The position numbers and the translations under genes were made by a program. Under the pieces are notes generated by a model. The model saw nothing but the letters and a program-made list of their open reading frames with translations, did no database searches and was not told where the DNA came from. A stretch of 24,168 nucleotides of DNA from UBA3792 sp045576895 (GTDB taxonomy: Bacteria > Bacillota > Clostridia > Christensenellales > CAG-138), in the NCBI GenBank assembly GCA_045576895.1, contig JAZNHI010000045.1, positions 1-24,168 of the forward strand, written 5' to 3'. Position 1 is the stretch's first letter. Every line of letters starts with the position of its first letter. Positions 1 to 9,044 of this stretch are shown piece by piece.

Positions 1-233
1 TCGAGCGCGCGGTCGTGCGGTACGTCAACGACAAGCTTGCGGACAAGGATTCGCTGGACCTCCGGCGCATCTTCATCACCGACTCCGGTTCAAGCGACGA
101 GATCCGCAACGCCGTTGAGGAAGCCGTCCTGAAGAACGCGCCGTTTAGAGAGGTCATCCACACCCGCGCGGGCTGCACGGTCTCTTCGCATTGCGGTCCG
201 AACTGCATCGGCATCCTGTTCTACAGAAAATAA
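1..233 (+). CDS. DegV family fatty-acid-binding protein, C-terminal fragment
   Basis: Only the last 76 or so codons are present; the gene enters from the left edge in the frame that starts at base 3 and stops with TAA at 231-233. The visible part carries the C-terminal signature of DegV proteins: an ITDSGSSDE stretch, then a His-Cys-Gly-Pro motif (SHCGPNC) followed by a short beta strand (IGILFY) and a basic C-terminus. DegV proteins bind a fatty acid; several act as the FakB subunit that presents it to the kinase FakA. That this one does so is inference, because the N-terminal lipid-binding domain lies outside the window. A strong terminator follows 10 bases after the stop, so the gene ends its transcript. 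Confidence 0.82.
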   Translation, partial: ERAVVRYVNDKLADKDSLDLRRIFITDSGSSDEIRNAVEEAVLKNAPFREVIHTRAGCTVSSHCGPNCIGILFYRK

Positions 234-242
234 CCAAGCGGC

Positions 243-275
243 AAAGCGGCGGTCGCAGCGACCGCCGCTTTTTTT
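243..275 (+). terminator. Rho-independent terminator after the DegV-family gene
   Basis: A GC-rich inverted repeat (GCGGCGGTCGC at 246-256 and its complement at 258-268), flanked by AAA and TTT that extend the stem, is followed by a run of seven T at 269-275. It starts 10 bases after the stop codon. Confidence 0.9.
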
Positions 276-309
276 GCGCCGCGGCGTTCGATTTTGCCGG
301 TGCAACCGA

Positions 310-338
310 TTGCAAAATGCTGTCGATCGCTGTATAAT
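310..338 (+). promoter_or_regulatory. sigma-A type promoter for the PAP2 phosphatase gene
   Basis: TTGCAA at 310-315 and a perfect TATAAT at 333-338 are 17 bases apart. The promoter lies between the upstream terminator and the Shine-Dalgarno sequence at 352-357, so the PAP2 gene is probably transcribed alone. Confidence 0.82.
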
Positions 339-367
339 ACAAAAAAATGATAAGGAGTCCTATTCTT

Positions 368-1336
368 ATGGAACTGACAGGCACATCGTTCTTCTTCGAT
401 TGGGAAATGCGGCTGATGGAGTGGCTGCAGGCGAATCTCCCGCACGAAGGATTCGGCTTCTGGCTGCTAAGTAATCTGTCCGCATTCGGCGAACAGCTTC
501 TGCTGGTCGTGATCATGGGTTTTCTCTATTGGGGTCTCAACAAGAAATTCGGCAAATACGTCGGTCTCAATGTGCTGATGGTCAACGTCTGGAACCCGAT
601 GATCAAAAACATCGTTCTGCGCCTTCGTCCGTACATGGTGTCCGACAGCATCAAGCCGCTTCGGCTTGTGGACGAGAACGCAGACGCCATGGACATTGCC
701 GCGCAGGGATATTCCTTCCCGAGCGGACATTCCTCGAACGCCGTGACCGTTTACGGTTCGCTTGCCGCGCATGAAAAGAAGAACCGGCTCTTCTGGGTGC
801 TTGCGATCGTGCTGCCGCTGCTTGTCGGCTTTTCCCGCGTGTTCGTCGGCGTGCATTTCCCGACGGACGTTCTCTGCGGCTGGCTCCTCGGCGTCATCGT
901 CGTGCTGCTGGTGCCGTGGCTCCGCAAGGTCATCAAGAACCGCTGGCTGTTCTACGGCGTTCTGCTGCTCACGTCCATTCCCGGATTCTTCTACTGCAAA
1001 ACCAACGACTTTTTCAGCTCGTTCGGCATGCTCCTCGGCTTCATTCTTGCCGAGCCGTTTGAAGAGCGGTTCGTCAAGTTTGAAAACACGTCCAACATCC
1101 TCCGCTGCATCCTGCGCACAATCGGCGGCGGGCTGCTGTACTTCGGGCTGAACATTCTGCTCAAGCTTCCGTTCCCGAAGGAGCTTCTGGATTCCGCGAC
1201 CTTTGTTTCCTATCTGATTCGCACGCTGCGCTACGCGATCGTGATCTTCGCGGTCATCTGCGTCTACCCCATGGTCTTCAAGCTGACCGGAAAGCTCTGG
1301 AAAAAGAAGGAGCAGACCGAACCGAAACAGGCATAA
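368..1336 (+). CDS. PAP2 superfamily membrane phosphatase
   Basis: A 322-residue multi-pass membrane protein with the three-part active site of the PAP2/phosphatidate phosphatase family: K80-x6-R87-P88 (KNIVLRLRP), P118-S-G-H121 (FPSGHS) and S156-R-x5-H163-x3-D167 (SRVFVGVHFPTD). H121 and H163 are the expected catalytic pair, with D167 alongside. These enzymes dephosphorylate lipids such as phosphatidate or undecaprenyl diphosphate at the outer membrane face; which substrate applies here cannot be told. After the active site come about five more hydrophobic segments and a charged tail (KKKEQTEPK), a C-terminal membrane region longer than that of minimal PAP2 enzymes. An ATG at 347 exists, but the Shine-Dalgarno AAGGAG at 352-357 lies after it and 10 bases before 368, so 368 is the start. 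The gene is convergent with the serpin gene. Confidence 0.9.
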   Translation: MELTGTSFFFDWEMRLMEWLQANLPHEGFGFWLLSNLSAFGEQLLLVVIMGFLYWGLNKKFGKYVGLNVLMVNVWNPMIKNIVLRLRPYMVSDSIKPLRLVDENADAMDIAAQGYSFPSGHSSNAVTVYGSLAAHEKKNRLFWVLAIVLPLLVGFSRVFVGVHFPTDVLCGWLLGVIVVLLVPWLRKVIKNRWLFYGVLLLTSIPGFFYCKTNDFFSSFGMLLGFILAEPFEERFVKFENTSNILRCILRTIGGGLLYFGLNILLKLPFPKELLDSATFVSYLIRTLRYAIVIFAVICVYPMVFKLTGKLWKKKEQTEPKQA

Positions 1337-1348
1337 ACCGACAGAAAC

Positions 1349-1381
1349 AAAGAGCGGCGATCGAATGATCGCCGTTCTTTT
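1349..1381. terminator. Bidirectional terminator between the PAP2 gene and the serpin gene
   Basis: A 14-bp stem (1349-1362 with 1367-1380, one G-T pair) encloses a four-base loop. It has T-rich sequence on its right and A-rich sequence on its left, so it can end transcripts from both convergent genes. Its right arm reaches the minus-strand serpin stop codon. Confidence 0.8.
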
Positions 1382-2616
1382 CAGCGGGTCGGATTCTCCA
1401 CCGTGCCGACAAACAGCGGCGTGCCGCCGCTTCCCATGATAACGAACAGGAACGGGCGGTTCAGGTGGAATTCGATCAGCGGCAGCGGCGGTTCGGTTTC
1501 GTCCGGCATCGGCGCTTCGCCCGGCGCCGGAAGCACTTCGGTATACCCCGCCGCCTCCATGCCGGTTTCGTTGAGGTCGACGACCGTTTCCTGAATGACC
1601 CGGTCGAGCCGCGTCGGCACGCTCGTCATACCCGAGAAATCCGCGCCGTCCGCGAACACATCCCGAAGCCCCAATGCGCAGAGCACGTCCGCAAGCTCGA
1701 ACCGGTCCGAAAACGTGAACTCCGGAAGCTCCAGATCGACGTCCGCCCGCACGTTCTCGCCGCCCGAGAGGAGCGTCTGCAGCTTTTCGGGCGTGCCGAG
1801 GAGATCGGAAAGCGCAACGTCCTCGTCCGGGAGCACGAACACGATCCTGCCCTTGCTTTCGTACCAGACGCAGTACCGCAAAAAGCCTTCGCCGCGCACG
1901 ACGGACGTGTCCTCGGTCAGCCGATGCAGATACGCGGCATTTTCGGTTGTGCCGTCCGCGCGGGTAAACGTGCCGGGCTGCGCGCTGCCGAACGGTCGGC
2001 TCCATTGATCCCGGAAATAGATCGTGTTGAACAGCACGGCAATGGTGAGCGGATCAAAGTCCATCGCCTCCGGCGCGATCAATCCGTTCGTCTTTTCCGC
2101 GATCCAATCCGCAATGCGCTTTGCCGCCGCGTCGGTGCCGAATGCGACCGTTTCGACCGTCGCGTCGTAGCGTTCGGACAGCTGCGTCCGGTATTCTTTT
2201 TTCACCGGAAACGCTTCGCCCATCCACAGCGAATTGCAGAGGGTAAGCTCGCCGGTCTCCGTGGGACGGGTCAGCCGCTCCTGCATCTGCTTCGTCAGCG
2301 CACGCAGCTCGTCGAGGTCCCTGCAGCCCAAGAACTGCAGCAGATCCTGCCGCGTCCTGCCGTTCGCGCCCTCCGCCGCCATGGCAAGCGCAAAGTACGC
2401 GCTGATCGGCGAGAAGTTTTTGTTCTCCGTGCCGGACAGCACCGCCGCGGACAGCGTGCAGACGAAGTCCTCATAGCCGCCGATCTCCGGCGTTTCGGAG
2501 CCGAGCGCGACGGGCTTTACGTCAGCGTCCGCCGAATCATCCGCCGCTTGTTTATCCGACGGCGCGCAGGCGAACAGCAGAAGCAGGGTCAAAGCAATCG
2601 AGATCAGACGTTTCAT
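1381..2616 (-). CDS. Serpin family surface lipoprotein (copy 1)
   Basis: A 411-residue predicted lipoprotein: an N-terminal hydrophobic signal ends in the lipobox LFAC with C17, then a short linker leads to a full serpin domain. Serpin hallmarks are the shutter segment NFSPISAYFALAM (67-79), NTIYFRDQW (197-205), the hinge E350-T-G352-M-E-A-A-G357 and the C-terminal signature FHLNRPFLFVI (383-393). Inhibitory serpins trap serine or cysteine proteases when the reactive loop is cut. Here P14 (M353) is Met rather than the usual Thr or Ser, and the loop is long, acidic and proline-rich (about 352-382), so the target protease is unclear and inhibition itself is unproven. The start is fixed by AAAGGAGAG seven bases upstream. 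It is a paralogue of the serpin at 2800-4200. A terminator between the two suggests partly separate transcription, though I found no convincing promoter at 2617-2750. Confidence 0.9.
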   Translation of the reverse strand: MKRLISIALTLLLLFACAPSDKQAADDSADADVKPVALGSETPEIGGYEDFVCTLSAAVLSGTENKNFSPISAYFALAMAAEGANGRTRQDLLQFLGCRDLDELRALTKQMQERLTRPTETGELTLCNSLWMGEAFPVKKEYRTQLSERYDATVETVAFGTDAAAKRIADWIAEKTNGLIAPEAMDFDPLTIAVLFNTIYFRDQWSRPFGSAQPGTFTRADGTTENAAYLHRLTEDTSVVRGEGFLRYCVWYESKGRIVFVLPDEDVALSDLLGTPEKLQTLLSGGENVRADVDLELPEFTFSDRFELADVLCALGLRDVFADGADFSGMTSVPTRLDRVIQETVVDLNETGMEAAGYTEVLPAPGEAPMPDETEPPLPLIEFHLNRPFLFVIMGSGGTPLFVGTVENPTR

Positions 2617-2682
2617 GGATTCTCTCCTTTCGGTTCCTGTTATAAAGACAATCCGGAGAACAAAAGCGCTGCATGGAAAACA

Positions 2683-2713
2683 AAAGATTCTTCGCCTTAC
2701 GGCTCAGAATGAC
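2683..2713. repeat. Dispersed intergenic repeat, GATTCTTCG...CAGAATGAC type (copy 1)
   Basis: A short sequence beginning AAAGATTCTTCGCC and ending CTCAGAATGAC lies between the two serpin genes. A related copy (AAAGATCCTTCGCT...CAGGATGAC) is at 17455-17482. Sequences of this pattern are common intergenic repeats in clostridial genomes; that statement is from general knowledge and was not searched here. Confidence 0.6.
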
Positions 2714-2753
2714 ACCTTGGGGGAAGCCTGCGGCGCAGAAATACGATGCCCAC

Positions 2754-2785
2754 AAAAAAGCCGGAAAGCATTTTCTCCGGCTTTT
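2754..2785 (-). terminator. Terminator after serpin copy 2
   Basis: A 10-bp stem (2756-2765 with 2776-2785, AAAAGCCGGA and its complement) has a 10-base loop and, read on the minus strand, ends in six T (complement of 2754-2759). It lies just downstream of the serpin stop at 2800. Confidence 0.85.
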
Positions 2786-2799
2786 CTGTTTCGGTGGTA

Positions 2800-4200
2800 T
2801 TATGCCTGCGTGCCCGGGTTCGTGACCGTGCCGATGGACAGTACCGTGCCGTCGAACGATTCGATCGCGTAGAAGAACGGGCGGGTCAGGTGGAACTCAA
2901 GCTTTTCAAGCTCAACGGGGTTGAAGCTCGTCGCCCGCATCGAGATCATCGTGTACGCCGCGGCTTCCACGCCGTTTTCATCGACGCCGATGTACGATTC
3001 CTGAATGACCTCGTCGATGCAGCACGGGACGTCGGACATGCCCGAGAAGTCTGCCTCAGGCGTGAAGCTGAGCGAAAGACCCAGTGCGGAAAGCACGCCG
3101 GTCAGCTCCATCTTGTCCCGGAACTTGAACTTCGGGATCTTCAGGCTGACGTCGTATTTCTTTTCGAAGCCCTGATGCAGCAGCTTGTCGATCGCTTCGG
3201 GCGAGCCGAACAGCTTATCGAGGGAGACACCCTCGTCCGGCAGAATGAACGTCATGTAGCCGACGCTGTTCAGATACACGCGGTATGCCATCCAGCCGTC
3301 GCCGAACCGCACGCTCGAGTTGCGATCGAAGCGGCGCATGTAATCGACGGTCATTTCGCGATCCGGCGCATAGAACGTATCCTGCTCGGTGCGTTCGGGA
3401 TCGAACACAGAGGACCAGCCGTCCTTCAGATAGATCGTGTTGATCAGCACGGCGAGCGTCGACGGATCGAACTGCAGCGCTTTGGGATCGACGTTGATCT
3501 TGCCGCGGGTATGGCGATTGATCCAGTCCGCGATCTGCTCCGACGCGGATTCGGAGCCGAACTCCACGACGTTCGCTTCGGAGCGGTACGAATCGGCAAG
3601 CGTGTTCAGGTAGTCCGCATGGAACGAAGCCTTCTGTCCGCCGATCGTCTCCGCCATCCACAGCGAATTGTGGATGTCGAGCGTGCTGTGCTCCTGATCG
3701 ATCGAAAGCGTCTCGAGCATGCCGGCGCAGATGCCGCGCAGCTCTTCGATGCTGCTGCAGCCGAGAAGCGTCAGAAGCTCCGCCTGTGTGCTGCCCTTCG
3801 CGCCTTCGGCGACCATTGCAAGCGCAAGGTATACGCTGATCGGCGAAAGGTTGCGATTCTCTGTGCCGGAAAGCAGCGACGCGGAGAGCAGATTTGCAAA
3901 GTCTCCGTAGCCGCCGACCGCGGGCACCTTGCCCATCGGATCGTAAACCGGCTTCACGGGATCGGTGAGGTCGATCGGACCGTCGATCGGCTCGCCCGGC
4001 CGGATCGGCGGGTTGTCGATCGGCTGGATCGGAGCGGTCGTTTCCTCCGGCTGTTCAACCTCCGGTTCGTCCGTCGTTCCGACCGTCGGTTCCTCCTTCG
4101 GTTCGTTCGGCGTCTCGGCATGCGGGATCGCACCTTCGGTGCAGGCTGCTGCGGAGAACAGCATCAGTCCTGCAAGTAATACACTAAGCAAGCGTTTCAT
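2800..4200 (-). CDS. Serpin family surface lipoprotein (copy 2) with Pro/Glu-rich tether
   Basis: A 466-residue predicted lipoprotein. The signal peptide ends in LFSAAAC (C20). A tether of about 70 residues rich in Pro, Glu, Asp and Thr (21-95) would hold the serpin domain away from the membrane. Serpin hallmarks: NLSPISVYLALAM (117-129), NTIYLKDGW (254-262), hinge E408-N-G410-V-E-A-A-A415 and signature FHLTRPFFYAI (436-446). The hinge fits an inhibitory serpin. The loop after it (MISMRATSF, 418-426) includes R422, but the exact P1 residue cannot be fixed, because counting from the two loop ends differs by about six residues. The reading frame is open upstream to 4323; the ATG at 4200 is chosen because AAGGAG (4209-4214) lies eight bases before it and only two before the alternative at 4206. 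The gene starts 37 bp after fchA with no terminator between, so it probably belongs to the hut transcript. Confidence 0.9.
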   Translation of the reverse strand: MKRLLSVLLAGLMLFSAAACTEGAIPHAETPNEPKEEPTVGTTDEPEVEQPEETTAPIQPIDNPPIRPGEPIDGPIDLTDPVKPVYDPMGKVPAVGGYGDFANLLSASLLSGTENRNLSPISVYLALAMVAEGAKGSTQAELLTLLGCSSIEELRGICAGMLETLSIDQEHSTLDIHNSLWMAETIGGQKASFHADYLNTLADSYRSEANVVEFGSESASEQIADWINRHTRGKINVDPKALQFDPSTLAVLINTIYLKDGWSSVFDPERTEQDTFYAPDREMTVDYMRRFDRNSSVRFGDGWMAYRVYLNSVGYMTFILPDEGVSLDKLFGSPEAIDKLLHQGFEKKYDVSLKIPKFKFRDKMELTGVLSALGLSLSFTPEADFSGMSDVPCCIDEVIQESYIGVDENGVEAAAYTMISMRATSFNPVELEKLEFHLTRPFFYAIESFDGTVLSIGTVTNPGTQA

Positions 4201-4237
4201 AGGCATTGCTCCTTTCCTTGTTTGCCAATAATACCGC

Positions 4238-4894
4238 TTATCCTTCGATTTGGTTGCAAACAGGACGGCATTGTTCGTCGATCGCGCGATAAAGCGCGTC
4301 CGCACGCGCGGTGACGTCGTCATAGATCGCCTTCGCGCGGGTATAGAGATCGTTCACGAACGCTTCGTCGGAAAGTCCCTGCAGGTTGATGCAGACGTTC
4401 AGCCACGCGCCGCGCGCCGCGGACACGATCGACGCCGCGCCCACGCCGAAGTCGCTCGCGCAGTTCGGATTGATCCGCCCCGCAAGCCGCTCCAGAACCG
4501 CAACGGTCTTTTCGCAGAGCAAGAGCGTGTGGAACGGCAGGTTCGCCGCTTCCTTGGTCGTCTCCGCGATCGCCGCGCGGCGGATCGCCTTCTGCTCGTC
4601 GGTTTCCTTCGGGAGGTGCATCGCCTCGTAGAGCTTGTTGAACGCAAGCGTATCGTCGTCGATCGCCTTCAAAAACTGTTCGATCAGCGGTGCGCCGACG
4701 GTCCTCGCGGTTTCCGCGTTGTTCCAGTGGTCGGCGTACTTTTTCTTTCCGATTGTAAGATTCGCGGTCATGACGGCAAGCGATGCGCCGCATGCGCCGA
4801 ACAGCGCGGCAACGGAGCCGCCGCCCGGAGCGGGTGCGTCGCTCGCCAGAACGTCCGCAAACCCGGTTACGGTCAAGTCGGTTAAACGTTCCAT
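4238..4894 (-). CDS. fchA: Formimidoyltetrahydrofolate cyclodeaminase
   Basis: A 218-residue protein of the cyclodeaminase/cyclohydrolase family, equal to the C-terminal domain of mammalian FTCD. It converts 5-formimino-tetrahydrofolate to 5,10-methenyl-tetrahydrofolate and ammonia in the cytoplasm, the folate step after FtcD. The family signature PAPGGGSVAAL (21-31) is near the N-terminus; the rest is helical, with NPNCASDFGVGA in the second half. The start is supported by AAGGAG six to seven bases upstream. Its first 13 bases overlap the end of hutI in another frame, which implies translational coupling. It is the last recognisable enzyme gene of the histidine operon, and serpin copy 2 follows at once. 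Confidence 0.93.
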   Translation of the reverse strand: MERLTDLTVTGFADVLASDAPAPGGGSVAALFGACGASLAVMTANLTIGKKKYADHWNNAETARTVGAPLIEQFLKAIDDDTLAFNKLYEAMHLPKETDEQKAIRRAAIAETTKEAANLPFHTLLLCEKTVAVLERLAGRINPNCASDFGVGAASIVSAARGAWLNVCINLQGLSDEAFVNDLYTRAKAIYDDVTARADALYRAIDEQCRPVCNQIEG

Positions 4895-6117
4895 AGGTTC
4901 TCCTTTCCTGTCATGCGCACGCCGCGCTTGAAGACCGCGACTGCGCGATTGGTTCCGTAGCGATAGATGAGCCGGTCAAGGTTCTCGGTGTCCCACACGA
5001 CGAGGTCCGCCTGCTTGCCGGGTTCGAGCGTTCCGATGCGATCCGCCATGCCGATCGCCGCCGCGCCGTTCAACGTCGCCGCGGTCAGCATTTCCGACGG
5101 GGTCAGCCGTCCGTAGAGACAGCCTGCCGTCATGGCAAACGGCAGCGCGAGGCTCGGGCTCGAGCCGGGGTTCATGTCGGTCGCAACCGCAACGGGCACG
5201 CCCGCGTCGATCATGCCGCGGAAATTGCCGTACGGCTTTTTGAGATAGAACGAGGTCGCGGGAAGCATGACCGCGATCACGCCGCCGTCACGAAGGGCTT
5301 TGATCCCCTCCTCCCCCGTTTCGGAAAGGTGGTCGCAGCTCACCGCGCCGACACGCGCCGCCGCCTGTGTGCCGCCGATCTCCTTGATCTCGTCGGCATG
5401 CAGTTTCGGTTTGAGACCGAAGCGCTTTCCGGCGTTCAGGATCCGTTCGGACTGCTCGGCGGTGAACACGCCCTCGTCGCAGAACGCGTCGCAGAAATCC
5501 GCAAGCCCGTCCTCGGCGATCGCAGGGATTGCCTCCTCGCAGAGCCAGTTCACGTATGCCTCGTGCCCCATCTCCTCCGGGAACGCGTGCGCGCCTAAGA
5601 ACGTCGCCGCGACGTCGCCGAATTCCTCCTTGAGACGCCGGACCACGCGAAGCTGCTTCTTTTCGGTTTCGAGATCAAGCCCGTAGCCGCTCTTGATCTC
5701 GACCGCCGTCGTGCCGTACACAAGCATTTCAAGGAACAGCCCGCGCGTCTTTTCATAGAGCTCGGCTTCCGAAGCCCTGCGCGTTTCGCGCACGGTGGAA
5801 AGGATCCCGCCGCCCGCCGCGAGGATCTCGAGATAGCTTTTGCCGGCAAGCTTCATCGCAAGCTCGTACTCGCGCCAGCCGCCGAACACGAGGTGCGTGT
5901 GGCAGTCGACCAGACCGGGGGTGACGAACTTGCCGCGGCAGTCGATCGATTTGTCCGCCTTCGGCGCAAACCCCTCCCCGACCGCGGAGATGATCCCGTC
6001 CTCTTCGAGGATCCACGCGTTATGAAGCGAGCGGAGCTCGCCCTGCGCTTTGCCGCCGACCGGCGTCGTTCCGGTCGCCGTTTTCAGTTCGCCGATGTTG
6101 AAGAATACCTGTTTCAC
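4882..6117 (-). CDS. hutI: Imidazolonepropionase
   Basis: A 411-residue metal-dependent amidohydrolase that opens 4-imidazolone-5-propanoate to N-formimino-glutamate, the third step of histidine breakdown. Metal and substrate residues of the family are visible: H73-x-H75 in DCHTHLVFGG, the KSGYGLD motif (142-148), H240 and E243 in LHADEI, H263 in CDHLSETGEEG, and D314 in ATDMNPGSSPS. The start is GTG at 6117, whose GTGA overlaps the TGA of ftcD by four bases, a typical coupling arrangement. Another GTG at 6129 would add four residues, but no Shine-Dalgarno sequence is spaced properly for it. The GGAG at 6129-6132 is 11 bases from 6117, which is slightly long. Confidence 0.95.
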   Translation of the reverse strand: MKQVFFNIGELKTATGTTPVGGKAQGELRSLHNAWILEEDGIISAVGEGFAPKADKSIDCRGKFVTPGLVDCHTHLVFGGWREYELAMKLAGKSYLEILAAGGGILSTVRETRRASEAELYEKTRGLFLEMLVYGTTAVEIKSGYGLDLETEKKQLRVVRRLKEEFGDVAATFLGAHAFPEEMGHEAYVNWLCEEAIPAIAEDGLADFCDAFCDEGVFTAEQSERILNAGKRFGLKPKLHADEIKEIGGTQAAARVGAVSCDHLSETGEEGIKALRDGGVIAVMLPATSFYLKKPYGNFRGMIDAGVPVAVATDMNPGSSPSLALPFAMTAGCLYGRLTPSEMLTAATLNGAAAIGMADRIGTLEPGKQADLVVWDTENLDRLIYRYGTNRAVAVFKRGVRMTGKENLWNV

Positions 6118-7010
6118 AGAAGATGGCACTCCAATACCTGCTTGAACGGCTCGAATTTTTCGATCTGCAGATAGTAATCCGCCGCGTCGACGAACGCCAT
6201 CATCGGCGCAAGACCGATGATCTCGGTGCCGACCACGTGTACGCCGTAGCGCGCCGCCTCGAAGCGGACGAACTCCAGCACGCGATAGAGCGGGGTCTGC
6301 TTATAGTCGCACATGTTGATCGAGACCTGCGCGATGTTGCGCTCCTCGAGCATGACGCCGAGCGCCTTGACCGCGCGGAAGCCGCCGTCCTTTTCGCGGA
6401 TGATCTTTGCGATCTTCTTGGCGATCGACACGTCCGAGGTGTCGAGGTTGATGTTGAACGCGATCAAAGGCTGTCGCGCGCCGACGGCGACGACGCCCGC
6501 GGACGGATGGATGCGGTTGCCGCCGAAATCGGGATGCCACTGGTCCTCGAGTACCTTTGCCGCCATGCCCTCAAACTGACCCTTGCGGATCGCGGCGAGG
6601 TTCTTGCGGTGCGGTGCGGACGCGCTCTCCTCATAGAGGAAAACGGGGAGCTCCAGCTCGTTTGCAAGGCGTTCGCCGAGCTTCTTCGAAAGCTCCACGC
6701 ACTCCGCCATGTCCATGTCGCGGATCGGCACGAACGGGATGACGTCGACCGCGCCCATGCGCGGATGCTCGCCCTCGTGCACGCGAAGGTCGATCTTCTC
6801 GACCGCGTGCTTTGCGAACAGGAACGCCGCTTCGGTCACCTGATCGGGATCGCCGAGGAAGGTGAAGACCGAGCGGTTGTGGCTCGCGTCGGACGAATAG
6901 TCGATCAGGGTGACGCCGGGAACGGCGCGGACGATGTCCGCAAACTCCTCGACGAGGTCGAGACGGCGTCCTTCGCTGATATTCGGAATACATTCCATGA
7001 TTTTTGCCAT
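6114..7010 (-). CDS. ftcD: Glutamate formimidoyltransferase
   Basis: A 298-residue protein matching the formiminotransferase part of mammalian FTCD. It moves the formimino group from N-formimino-glutamate to tetrahydrofolate and releases glutamate. Visible signatures are the N-terminal MECIPNISEGR, the DASHNRSVFTF segment, and HEGEHPRMGAVDVIPFVP with H82 at the position of the catalytic histidine of the mammalian enzyme. The cyclodeaminase step is a separate protein (fchA, two genes downstream), so the bifunctional animal enzyme is split here. AAAGGAG lies just before the ATG. The gene starts 14 bp after hutU and overlaps hutI by four bases. Confidence 0.95.
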   Translation of the reverse strand: MAKIMECIPNISEGRRLDLVEEFADIVRAVPGVTLIDYSSDASHNRSVFTFLGDPDQVTEAAFLFAKHAVEKIDLRVHEGEHPRMGAVDVIPFVPIRDMDMAECVELSKKLGERLANELELPVFLYEESASAPHRKNLAAIRKGQFEGMAAKVLEDQWHPDFGGNRIHPSAGVVAVGARQPLIAFNINLDTSDVSIAKKIAKIIREKDGGFRAVKALGVMLEERNIAQVSINMCDYKQTPLYRVLEFVRFEAARYGVHVVGTEIIGLAPMMAFVDAADYYLQIEKFEPFKQVLECHLL

Positions 7011-7024
7011 AGTGATTTTCTCCT

Positions 7025-9025
<2,001 letters not shown>

Positions 9026-9044
9026 AACATCCTCCTTATAAAAA

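Noticed and set aside
467..2005. A 512-codon minus-strand open frame across the PAP2 gene and into the serpin gene
   Set aside because: It runs over a bidirectional terminator and two genes with intact active-site motifs, and its own translation is Arg-rich without domains.
2746..4179. A 477-codon plus-strand open frame opposite serpin copy 2
   Set aside because: It is antisense to a complete serpin domain with signal peptide and ribosome-binding site; no motif is visible in it.
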